64,000 bases of DNA from an uncultured Clostridia bacterium (GTDB lineage: Bacteria; Bacillota; Clostridia; Christensenellales; Borkfalkiaceae): NCBI GenBank assembly GCA_944346885.1, contig CALVMR010000003.1, forward strand, positions 1-64,000, given 5' to 3'. A program made the translations under genes and the position numbers. Below the pieces are notes generated by a model. It saw only the letters and a program-made list of their open reading frames with translations, was not told the origin of the DNA and searched no databases. Positions 23,824 to 33,360 of the stretch are shown piece by piece; the stretch's first letter is position 1; each line of letters opens with the position of its first letter.

Positions 23824-26800
23824 GCGAAAAAAAGCTGACCGAAGAACAGCGCGCCGCCATTGCGGCGGAGGGCGAGGTGCTCGTTTCCGCCTCGGCGGGG
23901 AGCGGAAAAACCTTCGTCATGATCGAGCGGATGGTCTCGCTCGTGCTGTCGGGCAAGGCGGAAGTGCGCGGCATCCTCGCCGTCACCTTTACAAACCTTG
24001 CCGCGGCGGAGATGAAAGAGCGCCTGCGCGCCGCCGTCGTGCGGCGCATCAACCAAGAGAGCGCGCCCGCGGTGCGCGCCCGCCTCAAAGAACAGCTTGC
24101 GCAGATCGGCACGGCGGATATCAGCACCGTGCACGCCTTCTGCACCGCCGTCATCCGCCGCTATTTTTACGAGGCGGACGTGCCCGGCGCGTTCCGCGTG
24201 GCGGACGAGGCGGAGGCGGCGAAATTGCGCGCGCGCGCCATGGACCGCCTGCTCGACCGTTTGCTCGAAGAGGGGAACGCCGATCTTGCGCTCTTGGCGG
24301 AGATCTACGCGGGTCCGCGCGGGTTCGGCAGGCTGCGCTCCGTTTTGGAGGAGGCGTACGAGAGCGTGATCTCCATGGCGGACCCCGCCGCCTTTTTGCG
24401 CGCGCTGCCCGCGCGGTACGGCGCCGCGCCGTTTGCGGCGCTGTGCGGCGAATTGCTTTCGCCCGTGCAAAGGCGGGCGGCGGCGTTGCGGGAGCGGTGC
24501 GATCGGCTTGCCGAGCGGCTTTCGCCGCTCGTAAACGCGGGGCTGTTGCAGCCGAAGCACCTCGCCTTTATCGAGGCGCGGCGCGCGTTCGCCGCGTCGC
24601 TTGCGGAGGCGGAGGACCTCTTTTCCGCCGCCGCGCTGTGCGCGGGGGCGCAGTTCCCCTCCAAACCGCCCCGCCGCCGCGGGGAGGATCCCGCCCTCGC
24701 CGAAGCGGACGCCGCGCTTGCCGCGCTCAAAGAGGAGACGGACGCGCTCAAAGGCGCGCTTGCGGGGATCGGCGAAGCGGAGGAGGAAGAGCGCCGTTTT
24801 TACGCGGCGGGAGAAGTTGCCTGCGCGCTCGCTTCGCTGCTGCTCGCGTTCACGGAGGCGTACGGCGAAGCCAAGCGCCGCGCGGGCGTGCTGGATTTTT
24901 CCGACCTGGAACACAAGTGCTTGGCGCTGTTGGAGCAGCCGCGGGTGCGGCAGGAGGTGGCGGGCAGGTACACACACGTGTTCGTGGACGAGTATCAAGA
25001 CGTGAACCCCGTGCAGGAGCGCATCCTCTCCCTCGTTTCGGGGGAAAACGTGTTCATGGTCGGGGACGCAAAGCAGTCCATTTACGGGTTCCGCGGTTGC
25101 AGTTCCGCCTTTTTCACTCAAAAGTTCGAACGGCTTTCGCAAAAGGGCGGCGCACTCACCCTCAACAGCAACTTCCGCTCCCGCACCGCCGTGCTGGATG
25201 CGGTAAACCGCATTTTTTCGGCGGTGATGACCCGCGAAAACGGCTCCGTCGATTACGCGGCGACCTCGGTCATGCAGGCGGGCACGCCGCAGCAGGAGGG
25301 CGGCGGCGTGTACGTTGCGTTCGCCCGCGAGGAGGAGGAAGCGGAGCGCGCGCCCCGCGGCGTGTATTCGGTTGCGGAGCACATCGGGCAGGCAAACGAG
25401 GAGGAATATCCCGAAGGCGCGCTCATCGCCGATATCGTGCTCGAAGAGCTGACCCGCCCGCTTCCGGACGGGGAGGGCGGCGTACGGCAAACGGGGTACG
25501 GCGATATCGTGGTGCTCACCCGCAGCAAAAAGGGGAAGGCGGGGCGCATCGTGGGAGAACTTGTTCGCCGCGGCATCCCCGTCGCCACCGAGGCGGAGGT
25601 CAACATCTGCGAATACCCCGAAGTGAAGCAGCTTTTGGGCATCTTGCAATATTTGGATAACGGCACGCAGGATATCCCGCTGGCGGCGGCGCTCAAAAGC
25701 GGGCTCGGCGGGCTGACGGACGAAGATCTGGCAGCCGTGCGCCTTGCCGCGGGGGCAAAAACGGGGTTCGTTGCCGCCTGCGCCGCCGCGGCGCAGGGCG
25801 AGGGGGCGCTTGCCGAAAAGCTGCGCGCCTTCGATCGGGCGGTGCAGCGGCTCAGAACGTTTGTGCCCGTCTCCTCCGCGGCGGAGCTCTGCGTGCGCAT
25901 TCTGCGCGAAACGGGCATGGAACTTGCCTTGCTCGCCTCGCCCTGCGGGGAGGAAAAGCTGGCGCGCGTACGCCGTTTTATCGCCGAAAGCGGCGACCTT
26001 TCGCTTACGGATTTTCTCGAACGCCTTAAAAACGCGTCGTATTTTGTCGGGTTTTCCGAAAAAGGCGGCGAAAACGCCGTGCGCGTGATGACCATGCACA
26101 AGGCAAAGGGGCTGGAATTTCCCGTCGTCATCGTGGCGGGGCTGAACGGCGAATTCAGTTCGGCGGATCTGCACGGGGTGCTCTTTGACGAGGAGTGGGG
26201 CTTCGCGCCCTGCGCGTACGACCGTACCGCGTTCACCGCAAAGGAGACGCTGCTGCGCGCCGTGTGCAAAAACCGCATCCGCCGCAAACGCACCGAAGAC
26301 GAGATGCGCTTGCTGTACGTGGCGCTCACCCGCGCCCGCGAACGGCTTTGGCTCGCCTTTTCCAAGCGCCGCCCCTTCCGTGCGGACGCGGCGGCGGAAG
26401 CAACGTGCTTTGCGGACCTGATCGACCTCTCCTTGCTGGAAGAAAACATCGTGCCCGTGTTCGGAGACGTGCACGACGCGCCCGCCACCCGCGTGCTGCT
26501 GGCGGGCGAGCCGGACGAGGAGGCGCGCCGCGCCGTCGGGGCGCGCTATCGCAGGGAGTACCCCTTTGCCGCGGCGCTGTGCCTGCCCGTAAAAACGTCC
26601 GCCACCGCGCTCTTGCGCGAAAAGGAGGCGCTGCGAGCGGCGGGCATGCTTGCGGCGGCGGAGGCGGATACCGCCGCGCTTGCGGGCGGCGGAAGCGAAA
26701 AATACGAGGAAGAAGCGGCGCGCGAGGGGCTCTCTCCCGCGGATACGGAAACGGGCGTTGCGTACCACGCCTTTTTGGAGCGGGCAGATTTTTCCGCTCC

Positions 26801-27227
26801 GCCCGAAGAGGAGGCGGCGCGCGTCATCGAAGCAATGCGCGGCGAAGGGTTTTCCGTGCTCCCCGATCCGGCGCAGGCGGCAAAGATTTTGCGCATGCCG
26901 CTGTTCGCCTCCCTCGCGGGCGCGCAGCTGCGGCGCGAGCAGCCGTTTTTGCTCTTTTTGCCCGCGGGGCAGCTGTATGATACGCAGGAACAGAGCGAAG
27001 TGCTCGTGCAGGGCGTCATCGACCTGCTTGCCGTCCGCGGCGAAGAGTGCATCGTTGCGGATTACAAATATTCGGCGCGCGGGGCGGAGGAGCTTGCGGC
27101 GGCGTACGCGCCGCAGCTGCGCATTTACGCCGCCGCCGCGGCGCGCATGCCCGGCATAAAGCGCGTGCGCACGGTGCTGGTGAACATCATGCAGGGGTAT
27201 TGCGTCGAAACGAAAGGGGCGCAATGA
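23820..27227 (+). CDS. addA: AddA subunit: UvrD-like helicase and nuclease
   Basis: 1135 residues. Walker A is SASAGSGKT (residues 23-31), the DEXQ-type box is FVDEYQDVNPVQE, motif III is VGDAKQSIYGFRG, motif V is MTMHKAKGLEFPVVIVAG, and motif VI is LLYVALTRARERL: a complete superfamily 1A helicase. The C-terminal nuclease domain retains GVIDLLAVRGEE and VADYKYS. Together with AddB it processes DNA ends at Chi-type sites. Overlap with addB and similar size to family norms support the call. A 22-codon ATG frame overlaps its stop but looks incidental. Confidence 0.96.
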   Translation: MSEKKLTEEQRAAIAAEGEVLVSASAGSGKTFVMIERMVSLVLSGKAEVRGILAVTFTNLAAAEMKERLRAAVVRRINQESAPAVRARLKEQLAQIGTADISTVHAFCTAVIRRYFYEADVPGAFRVADEAEAAKLRARAMDRLLDRLLEEGNADLALLAEIYAGPRGFGRLRSVLEEAYESVISMADPAAFLRALPARYGAAPFAALCGELLSPVQRRAAALRERCDRLAERLSPLVNAGLLQPKHLAFIEARRAFAASLAEAEDLFSAAALCAGAQFPSKPPRRRGEDPALAEADAALAALKEETDALKGALAGIGEAEEEERRFYAAGEVACALASLLLAFTEAYGEAKRRAGVLDFSDLEHKCLALLEQPRVRQEVAGRYTHVFVDEYQDVNPVQERILSLVSGENVFMVGDAKQSIYGFRGCSSAFFTQKFERLSQKGGALTLNSNFRSRTAVLDAVNRIFSAVMTRENGSVDYAATSVMQAGTPQQEGGGVYVAFAREEEEAERAPRGVYSVAEHIGQANEEEYPEGALIADIVLEELTRPLPDGEGGVRQTGYGDIVVLTRSKKGKAGRIVGELVRRGIPVATEAEVNICEYPEVKQLLGILQYLDNGTQDIPLAAALKSGLGGLTDEDLAAVRLAAGAKTGFVAACAAAAQGEGALAEKLRAFDRAVQRLRTFVPVSSAAELCVRILRETGMELALLASPCGEEKLARVRRFIAESGDLSLTDFLERLKNASYFVGFSEKGGENAVRVMTMHKAKGLEFPVVIVAGLNGEFSSADLHGVLFDEEWGFAPCAYDRTAFTAKETLLRAVCKNRIRRKRTEDEMRLLYVALTRARERLWLAFSKRRPFRADAAAEATCFADLIDLSLLEENIVPVFGDVHDAPATRVLLAGEPDEEARRAVGARYRREYPFAAALCLPVKTSATALLREKEALRAAGMLAAAEADTAALAGGGSEKYEEEAAREGLSPADTETGVAYHAFLERADFSAPPEEEAARVIEAMRGEGFSVLPDPAQAAKILRMPLFASLAGAQLRREQPFLLFLPAGQLYDTQEQSEVLVQGVIDLLAVRGEECIVADYKYSARGAEELAAAYAPQLRIYAAAAARMPGIKRVRTVLVNIMQGYCVETKGAQ

Positions 27228-27346
27228 AAAAAAGAGCGTGCCGCGCCTGCTTTTCGGCAAACTTCGGCAGGGCGCGGCAAAACATTCTCTAAAACAGAGC
27301 GGCGCGGCGGCTATAATCTGCGGGAAGACTTTGCTTGGAGAAGAGT

Positions 27347-28051
27347 ATGCCGTCCTTTCCTTTTGCGCCGCTGTTCGCGCTCGTATCGGGCAGGGGCGCC
27401 GCGCTGTACGGCGCGGCGCTCGCCCTGCTCGCGTTGCCGCTGCCCGTCTTTTTTGCGGCGTTTGCCGCCGCGCTTATGCGGCGGCGGGCGTTCGGCTGGT
27501 TCCTCATGTTCAGCGATTTTTGCGGGTACGCCTTTCTCGCCCTGCTGCTTTTCGGGGAGCGGGGCAGAGAGGCGTTGCTGCCCGCCCTTTGTGCCGCGCT
27601 GGCGGCAAAGGCGGTGTATCTGGCGTGCTTCGGCGCGCTCTGCCTGCCGCAGGCGTGCCGCGCGCGGGCGGCGCGCCTGCGGCAGAAAAAAAGGGCGCGC
27701 GCCGCCCGCCTTGCCGAAGAGGAGGAAGGGCAGTGCCCGTCCGCTCGATCCGTCTCTTCTGCCGAACGGGCGGCGCCCGCCGCGCCGCCGCCCGACCTGC
27801 CGCCCAAAGTGCGCTGCTTCGAAGAGGGGGAAGTGCGCGTAGAGCGCGATGTGCGCCTCGGCCACATTTCGCAGGCGCTTTCGCGCTTGCAGGCGGCGCC
27901 GCTCACCGCGGGAGACAGGCTGGAAGCGCAGGCGGCGCAAGAGCTTTTATCCGTCTATGCGGGCAAAGGGGCGCTGCGTACGGAGGAGGCAGAGTCGCTC
28001 AACGACGTGATGGCGTCTCTTTTAAAGATGATGGCGCGGTACGACCTGTAA
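27347..28051 (+). CDS. Uncharacterised membrane protein with cytoplasmic tail
   Basis: 234 residues. Three hydrophobic segments occupy roughly residues 8-100. A basic linker (RARAARLRQKKRARAARLAEE) and a soluble C-terminal half with RVERDVRLGHISQALSRLQ follow. No known family is recognised. GGAG precedes ATG 27347 at 6 nt, and a TATAAT is at 27312-27317 without a clear -35. It lies 119 nt after addA, so it may have its own transcript. Confidence 0.65.
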   Translation: MPSFPFAPLFALVSGRGAALYGAALALLALPLPVFFAAFAAALMRRRAFGWFLMFSDFCGYAFLALLLFGERGREALLPALCAALAAKAVYLACFGALCLPQACRARAARLRQKKRARAARLAEEEEGQCPSARSVSSAERAAPAAPPPDLPPKVRCFEEGEVRVERDVRLGHISQALSRLQAAPLTAGDRLEAQAAQELLSVYAGKGALRTEEAESLNDVMASLLKMMARYDL

Positions 28052-28114
28052 AGAATGCGGCGCGCCCGCAAGCAGCGCGCTTGATAAACGGTGAAAAAGG
28101 GAAAAGCAAGAAAT

Positions 28115-28147
28115 CCGCCCGCCGCGCTCTTTCCGCGCGGCGGGCGG
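28115..28147 (+). terminator. GC-rich hairpin after the 27347 gene
   Basis: CCGCCCGCCGCGC pairs with GCGCGGCGGGCGG around a short loop. Only scattered T follow (CTTTGCGACTCTTTT), so termination is plausible but not certain. Confidence 0.5.
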
Positions 28148-28187
28148 CTTTGCGACTCTTTTCCGCGCGGCGGCGCCCGCCGCGCGG

Positions 28188-28216
28188 TTGACAAGAGCAA
28201 AAAATTCGGATATAAT
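28188..28216 (+). promoter_or_regulatory. Consensus sigma-A promoter
   Basis: Exact TTGACA and TATAAT, 17-bp spacer, about 60 nt before the YcxB-like gene. Confidence 0.9.
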
Positions 28217-28279
28217 CGTGCCAAAAGCGGCGCCGCAGCCGAAAAACGCCGCGGTGCGCCGAAGCAAAAGAGGAAGGGT

Positions 28280-28771
28280 ATGGTCATCGAATTTTACGGC
28301 GAGGTGAGCGATTACACCAAACGCCGCACCGATAAACTTCGCAAAAGATATTTTTCGAACTGGCTGCTGGTGCTGATGGCGCCGGTATTTATCGTTTCGC
28401 TCGTGCTGCTCTTTACGTCGGAAGGGGACGGGTGGATCTACACGCTCGTGTTTGCCCTGCTTTTGGGGTCGGCGGGCGCGTTTTTCCGTTTCGGACCCAT
28501 GAAAAAGAAGTTCAACGACGGAAAATGGCTGTTCCGCGTGCAGATCGAGGGAGATCGGCTGCTTTGGACGCAGTACCTGCCCGATAAAACCGTCCGCAAG
28601 GAAAAGAGCGTTAACAGCATCAAAAAGGTATACCGCACAAAATTCTGTTATTATCTCGTGTACGGCGATATCGCAAACGCCGTCATCTGCGAGCGCTGTT
28701 TGTTGAAGCGCGGCACTTTTGAACAGCTGGAACGCCTCTTTGAAGGCAAGATCCGCAACCTTATCATTTAA
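28280..28771 (+). CDS. YcxB-like membrane protein
   Basis: 163 residues. After ~25 cytoplasmic residues come two membrane helices (NWLLVLMAPVFIVSLVLLF and IYTLVFALLLGSAGAFF). A beta-rich C-terminal domain follows (LFRVQIEGDRLLWTQ, VNSIKKVYRTKFCYYLVYG), the pattern of the YcxB/bacterial PH-like group. Its function is unknown. AGGAAGG precedes ATG 28280, and the consensus promoter upstream suggests high expression. It converges with the next minus-strand gene across a 17-bp palindrome. Confidence 0.7.
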   Translation: MVIEFYGEVSDYTKRRTDKLRKRYFSNWLLVLMAPVFIVSLVLLFTSEGDGWIYTLVFALLLGSAGAFFRFGPMKKKFNDGKWLFRVQIEGDRLLWTQYLPDKTVRKEKSVNSIKKVYRTKFCYYLVYGDIANAVICERCLLKRGTFEQLERLFEGKIRNLII

Positions 28772-28780
28772 AAAACGGAA

Positions 28781-28817
28781 AGTCAAGTACCACCGGCTCA
28801 GCCGGTGGTACTTGACT
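28781..28817. terminator. Palindrome between convergent genes
   Basis: A 17-bp perfect stem AGTCAAGTACCACCGGC with a TCA loop; no T tract on either side. It lies between two convergent stops, and its last bases reach the stop codon of the minus-strand gene. Confidence 0.55.
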
Positions 28818-29850
28818 ATGCCTGTTCGAGCTTGATACAGGCGCCGTTTACGGCGTCTTGAAACATCATCCAGTACCCTTTCCCGTTTAGGTCGAATACC
28901 GAAAGCGGCAGGTACGAACACCATTTTTTGAGTGCTTCGGGCGGGGCTTCCCGCCGTTCGGCGGGTACGCCGTAGCAGATGTACTTTACGCGCGCCTCTT
29001 CCCCGATCACGCCCACAACGTAGTATTTTTGCGCCGAAAAGTTGATCTTTGCCCAGCGGGAGCAGGGGATGCTGCGCGCCAGCTCCTCTTCGGCGGGGTA
29101 GCGCTCGAACAGTCCGTCCAGCTCCTTTTTTACTTGATCGTAATAGCAAGCTCCTTCATCCGCTCCGTTTTCTTCGCTCCCTGTGCGCAGGAATAGGCTT
29201 TGAGCATCTTCATCCGTTCCAGCGTTTCGCCCGTACCCCGCTTCTTCGGCAGGGCTGTTTGTTTGCGCATCGTCTTCCTCCTTTTGCCGGTCTGCGTCCG
29301 CAAAGGCAAAGTAGTTTTCGTCGGCAACGGCTTCGTCGTCGTAGGGCGGTTTTTCTGCCCCGCCGTTTGCGGCGGGGCGCCCCTCTTCTGCGTTTTGCGG
29401 CGCGCCCCCGCGCCCGCTTGTCTTCTTTTCGGGCGCGCTTTCGTTTTGCCGCGCTTCTTTTTGCGGCGGCGCCGATTCGTCCAGCTGCGCGCACAGCTGT
29501 TTCCAGTCGTAGGCGTGTTCGCCGCTGCTGCCCGCCGCCACCGCCTTCGCCGCGCCGTTCACATACGCCAGCAGGCAGCCCAGCCCGTCCGCAAGGTCCA
29601 GCGCGCTCTGCCGCTTGGCGGTAAACCCTGCGGGAGAGGGCAGATCGAACGCCTCCGCCGTTCCGTGCGCGTCGCACAGCACGGCGCGGTACCGCCCCGC
29701 CGAAAGGGGCGCCAGCCCGATGGGCGTCAGCGTCGCCGTCAGCCGCCCGCCGAACGTTTCCGCCGTCAGCAGCGCGGAAAGCACCTTGCCGTCGGCGGCA
29801 AAGCCCGCGCTCAGCTGTTTTAATATACAGATCTTTTTCCGGTATTGCAT
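28816..29850 (-). CDS. Uncharacterised protein with conserved Clostridia-type C-terminal domain
   Basis: 344 residues in three parts. The N-terminal ~115 residues form a beta-rich domain (LTATLTPIGLAPLSAGRYRA). The middle ~130 residues are low-complexity, acidic and Gln/Glu/Ala-rich. The C-terminal ~100 residues (KYYVVGVIGEEARVKYICYG, KGYWMMFQDAVNGACI) resemble a domain common in Clostridia proteins of unknown function. No signal peptide or membrane helix is seen. ATG 29850 has GAGG upstream. A role cannot be given from sequence alone. Confidence 0.65.
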   Translation of the reverse strand: MQYRKKICILKQLSAGFAADGKVLSALLTAETFGGRLTATLTPIGLAPLSAGRYRAVLCDAHGTAEAFDLPSPAGFTAKRQSALDLADGLGCLLAYVNGAAKAVAAGSSGEHAYDWKQLCAQLDESAPPQKEARQNESAPEKKTSGRGGAPQNAEEGRPAANGGAEKPPYDDEAVADENYFAFADADRQKEEDDAQTNSPAEEAGYGRNAGTDEDAQSLFLRTGSEENGADEGACYYDQVKKELDGLFERYPAEEELARSIPCSRWAKINFSAQKYYVVGVIGEEARVKYICYGVPAERREAPPEALKKWCSYLPLSVFDLNGKGYWMMFQDAVNGACIKLEQA

Positions 29851-30016
29851 ACGCCGCCTCGCCAAGGCAACGCGCCCGCGCGGGCGCGTATCGTGTTTAT
29901 GATTATATATATTCCCGCATATGAAAAATTAACAATTTTTGGCGAATCGGCGCGAAAAAGCGCAAAACCCCGCCCCCTCCGCGGGAGAAGAATTGTGCAA
30001 AACGGCGCTGAAAAAG

Positions 30017-30045
30017 TTTACTTTTTTGTGCGGTTCGGGTATAAT
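30017..30045 (+). promoter_or_regulatory. Sigma-A promoter of PEPCK
   Basis: TTTACT and TATAAT with 17-bp spacing. A GGAAGGCGCGCCTTCC palindrome lies in the 5' leader (about 30064-30080) and may stabilise the mRNA. The rest of 29851-30016 holds no gene. Confidence 0.75.
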
Positions 30046-30096
30046 AAACGGGAACGAAACGAGCGGAAGGCGCGCCTTCCGCGAAGGAGAAAGGGT

Positions 30097-31881
30097 ATGA
30101 ACATGGCTCAAGCCATTCAAAACGAAAAGGTGCGCCGCTTTATCGACGAGAGCGCGGCGCTCTGCCGCCCCGATCAGATCGTGCTCATCGACGGCAGCAA
30201 AGAGCAGCGCGACGCGCTCCGCGCCGAGGCGTGCTCTACGGGCGAGATGATCAAGCTCAACGAGGATCTGCTCCCCGAATGCTACCTGCACCGCACCGCC
30301 GTCAACGACGTGGCGCGCGTGGAGGACCGCACCTTCATCTGCTGCCGCAACAAAGAGGATGCCGGCCCCATCAACAACTGGATGGACCCCAAAGAGGCGT
30401 ACAAAATGGCGGGCGATATTTTCAAAGGTTCCATGCAGGGCAGAACGATGTACGTCATTCCGTACAGCATGGGCATTGTCGGCAGCGAATTTTCCAAGAT
30501 CGGCATCGAACTTACGGACAGCATCTACGTTGTGCTCAACATGGAGATCATGACGCGCGTCGGCACCGATGTGCTGGATGCGCTGGGCGCCGACGGCGAC
30601 TTTGTAAAAGGGCTGCACTCCAAGTGCACGCTGGATGAAGCAAAGCGCTATATCCTGCACTTCCCCGAAGACGATACCATTTGGTCGTGCAACAGCGGGT
30701 ACGGCGGAAACGTGCTGCTCGGCAAAAAGTGCTTTGCGCTGCGCATTGCCTCCTACCTCGGCAGAAAAGAGGGCTGGATGGCGGAGCACATGCTCATTTT
30801 GGGCTTTGAAAAGCCGGACGGCGATACCAAGTACATTGCGGCGGCGTTCCCTTCCGCGTGCGGCAAAACCAACCTCGCCATGCTCATTCCCCCCGAAATT
30901 TACCGCAAAAAGGGGTATAAGATCTGGACGGTCGGCGACGACATTGCGTGGATCCGCGTCGGCGCGGACGGCAGGTTGTGGGCGATGAACCCCGAAAACG
31001 GTTTCTTCGGCGTGGCGCCCGGCACCAACGAAAAATCCAACCCCAACGCGCTGCACACCACGCAGCGGGGCACCATCTTTACCAACGTGGCGCACAATTT
31101 GGAGAACAACACCGTTTGGTGGGAAGGGCTGGATAAAAACCCTCCCAAAAACGCCGTAGACTGGAAGGGCAACCCGTGGGACGACGCCGCCAAAGCGGCG
31201 GGCGTAAAGGGCGCGCACCCGAACAGCCGCTTCACCGCCCCCGCCAAAAACTGCCCCTGCATCAGCAAGGCGTTCGACGACCCGAAGGGCGTGCCCCTGT
31301 CTGCGATCGTGTTCGGCGGCAGGCGCGCCAAAACGGCGCCGCTCGTATACCAGAGCAAGAGCTGGGATAACGGCGTGTTCGTCGGCTCCATCATGGCAAG
31401 CGAAACGACGGCTGCCGCCACCGGCGCGGTCGGCGTGGTCCGCCGCGACCCGATGGCGATGCGCCCCTTCTGCGGCTACCATATGGGCGATTACTTTGCG
31501 CACTGGATCGAGATGGGCAAAAAGGTCAAAAACCCGCCCAAGATCTTCAACGTCAACTGGTTCCGTTTGGACGACGAGGGCAACTTCCTCTGGCCCGGCT
31601 TCGGCGAAAACATGCGCGTGCTCGAATGGATCGTCAAGCGCTGCGAGGAAAAGGTCGGCGCGGTGGAGACGCCCATCGGCTATGTGCCCGCCCCGCAGGA
31701 TCTCAACTTGGAGGGCTGCGGCGTGAGCGAAGAAACGCTCAAAGAGCTGCTTACCGTCGATAAAGAGACGTGGAAAAAGGAAGCCGAGGGCATCGAAGAG
31801 TTCTATAAACAGTTCGGAGACAGGCTCCCGAAAGAGCTTTCGCAAGAGCTTGCCACCCTCAAAGCCAACCTCGGCAAGTAA
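30097..31881 (+). CDS. pckG: Phosphoenolpyruvate carboxykinase, GTP type
   Basis: 594 residues. Interconverts oxaloacetate and PEP using GTP/GDP. The GTP-class signature FPSACGKTNLAM is the P-loop (kinase-1a). PNSRFTAPAKNCPCISK, FGGRRAKTAPLVYQ and NWFRLDDEGNFLWPGFGEN are specific to this class, not to the ATP-type PckA common in Firmicutes. In an anaerobe it may run toward CO2 fixation (PEP to oxaloacetate) as well as gluconeogenesis; direction is inference. AAGGAG precedes ATG 30097, and a promoter and a terminator bracket it as a single gene. Confidence 0.95.
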   Translation: MNMAQAIQNEKVRRFIDESAALCRPDQIVLIDGSKEQRDALRAEACSTGEMIKLNEDLLPECYLHRTAVNDVARVEDRTFICCRNKEDAGPINNWMDPKEAYKMAGDIFKGSMQGRTMYVIPYSMGIVGSEFSKIGIELTDSIYVVLNMEIMTRVGTDVLDALGADGDFVKGLHSKCTLDEAKRYILHFPEDDTIWSCNSGYGGNVLLGKKCFALRIASYLGRKEGWMAEHMLILGFEKPDGDTKYIAAAFPSACGKTNLAMLIPPEIYRKKGYKIWTVGDDIAWIRVGADGRLWAMNPENGFFGVAPGTNEKSNPNALHTTQRGTIFTNVAHNLENNTVWWEGLDKNPPKNAVDWKGNPWDDAAKAAGVKGAHPNSRFTAPAKNCPCISKAFDDPKGVPLSAIVFGGRRAKTAPLVYQSKSWDNGVFVGSIMASETTAAATGAVGVVRRDPMAMRPFCGYHMGDYFAHWIEMGKKVKNPPKIFNVNWFRLDDEGNFLWPGFGENMRVLEWIVKRCEEKVGAVETPIGYVPAPQDLNLEGCGVSEETLKELLTVDKETWKKEAEGIEEFYKQFGDRLPKELSQELATLKANLGK

Positions 31882-31888
31882 AATTTTT

Positions 31889-31920
31889 CGGCGGCAGCCA
31901 ACGGGCTGCCGCCGTTCTTC
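31889..31920 (+). terminator. Terminator after PEPCK
   Basis: CGGCGGCAGCC/GGCTGCCGCCG with AACG loop, followed by TTCTTCTG. Confidence 0.7.
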
Positions 31921-31921
31921 T

Positions 31922-31962
31922 GCCTAAGAAAACCACTCGCTGAGCGAGTGGTTTTCTTAGGC
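31922..31962. repeat. 20-bp near-loopless palindrome
   Basis: GCCTAAGAAAACCACTCGCT and its exact complement are separated by a single G. It lies between convergent pckG and the methyltransferase gene, with further hairpins at 31975-32000 (CCGCCGCGGGA stem). Confidence 0.75.
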
Positions 31963-32019
31963 GGCAATGCAAAGCCGCCGCGGGAAAGATCCCGCGGCGG
32001 TAAATGTTTGATCGTCTTG

Positions 32020-32066
32020 CAAAAATCACGAAAAAAAGATTTGTCGGCGCAAAACTTTTTTCGCGG
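32020..32066 (-). terminator. AT-rich hairpin terminator after the rlmI-like gene
   Basis: On the minus strand CGCGAAAAAAGTTTTG and CAAATCTTTTTTTCGTG form an imperfect stem, followed by ATTTTTGC. It starts right after the stop. Same element as at 1683-1729 and 43704-43748. Confidence 0.7.
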
Positions 32067-32067
32067 A

Positions 32068-33234
32068 TCAGTTCACCTGCAAAAAGTACGCTTTTAAATA
32101 GCCCGTCTCCTCGGCAGCAAGCAGGATCGGGTGGTCGGGCGCCTGCCCGCGCGCCTCCAACACGCGCACTTCTCTGCCTGCGTGCCGCGCGCTTTCGCGC
32201 AGCATTTTTTCAAACAGCGGCGGCGTCATGTAATGCGAGCACGAGCAGGTCAGCAAAAAGCCGCCCCGCTTTACAAGTTTCATGGCGGAAACGTTGATGT
32301 CGCGGTAGCCGCGGCAGGCGCCCGCCACCTCCGCCGCGCTCTTGCAAAAGGCGGGCGGGTCGAGCACGATGCAGTCGAACAGCTCTCCCGCCGCGCGCAG
32401 TTTGCGCAGCAGGTCAAAGGCGTCTCCCTGCACCGTTTGAATGTTCGTAATGCCGTTGCGCGCCGCGTTTTGCCGCAGCGCCGCGAGGGCGCTTTCCGAA
32501 ATATCGTTGGCAACAACTTCCTTTGCAACGAGCGCGGCGTTGAGCGAAAACCCGCCGCTGTTGCAAAAACAGTCTAGCACGCGCCCGCCCGCGGCGTAGC
32601 GGCGCAGGGCGAGGCGGTTTTCCTTTTGGTCGAGGAAAAACCCCGTCTTTTGCCCGCTGCGGATATCGATGCCGAGTTTCAGCCCGTTTTCGGTTACGGT
32701 CAGCTCTTCGGGCACTTCGCCGTACAGCAGCTTGTCTTCGAGGGGCAGCCCCTCTTTGCGGCGCACGGCGGCGGTGCCGCGCATGTACACGCACCGCGGC
32801 GAAAACAGCTTTACGAAGCAGTTTGCGATGCGCTCTTTGCGCTTGTCGATGCCAAAAGAAAGGCATTCGAGCACGATGCAGTCTCCGTAACGGTCGGCAA
32901 TGAGCGCGGGCAGCCCGTCCGCCTCGCCGAACACCATGCGGTAGTTGTCTGTGCAAAGCAGCCTTTCGCGCAGGGCGTTCGCCTCCGAAATTTTTCGGCA
33001 GTAAAAGGCGTCGTCGTCCTCTCCTTCGCCGTGCAAAAAAATGCGCACCAAAATTTTGGAAAGGTGGTTGATGTACCCTTTGCCGATGAACCTGCCGTCC
33101 TGCGCGTACACGGCGGCGAGCGAACCGTTGCCGCCGTCGCCCTCGATCTTAGCAACTTCGTTGGCGTAGACCCAGCTGTGCCCCGCGAGCAGGCGCTTTT
33201 CCTCTCCCTTTTTCAAGTACACCGAATAAGCCAT
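32068..33234 (-). CDS. Class I rRNA methyltransferase, RlmI-like (PUA + Rossmann)
   Basis: 388 residues. An N-terminal PUA domain (LKKGEEKRLLAGHSWVYANE), a central RlmI-type fold, then a SAM-binding Rossmann domain: VLDCFCNSGGFSLNAAL is motif I and DCIVLDPPAFCK is the DPP-type motif IV of 5-methylcytosine enzymes. RlmI methylates C1962 of 23S rRNA in E. coli; the Firmicute relatives are annotated similarly but the exact site is unproven here. The ribosome site is weak. It diverges from dxs. Confidence 0.88.
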   Translation of the reverse strand: MAYSVYLKKGEEKRLLAGHSWVYANEVAKIEGDGGNGSLAAVYAQDGRFIGKGYINHLSKILVRIFLHGEGEDDDAFYCRKISEANALRERLLCTDNYRMVFGEADGLPALIADRYGDCIVLECLSFGIDKRKERIANCFVKLFSPRCVYMRGTAAVRRKEGLPLEDKLLYGEVPEELTVTENGLKLGIDIRSGQKTGFFLDQKENRLALRRYAAGGRVLDCFCNSGGFSLNAALVAKEVVANDISESALAALRQNAARNGITNIQTVQGDAFDLLRKLRAAGELFDCIVLDPPAFCKSAAEVAGACRGYRDINVSAMKLVKRGGFLLTCSCSHYMTPPLFEKMLRESARHAGREVRVLEARGQAPDHPILLAAEETGYLKAYFLQVN

Positions 33235-33269
33235 ACTATTTTTTTGCTCCGCAGAATAAGTATAGAGGT

Positions 33270-33298
33270 ATTATAGCAGAAAGCGCCCCCGCGCGCAA
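33270..33298 (-). promoter_or_regulatory. Promoter of the rlmI-like gene
   Basis: TTGCGC and TATAAT, 17-bp spacing, reading leftward. Confidence 0.65.
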
Positions 33299-33360
33299 GC
33301 CGAACGCAGGGGGGAAAGCCCGCGGCAGGGCGCGCTCTGCCCGCCGCGGCGCGTTTTTCC

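Noticed and set aside
23718..27260. A 1180-codon open frame on the minus strand opposite addA, and similar long antisense frames opposite pst-phoU (38392-40599) and glmM.
   Set aside because: GC-rich third positions keep antisense frames open. The translations are Arg/His/Gly-rich with no family motifs, while the plus-strand genes have full sets of conserved motifs.
27224..27292. A 22-codon ATG frame overlapping the addA stop (ATGA) with two cysteines.
   Set aside because: No ribosome site of its own is evident, the sequence is mostly a GC hairpin, and there is no conserved context; chance is the simpler reading.
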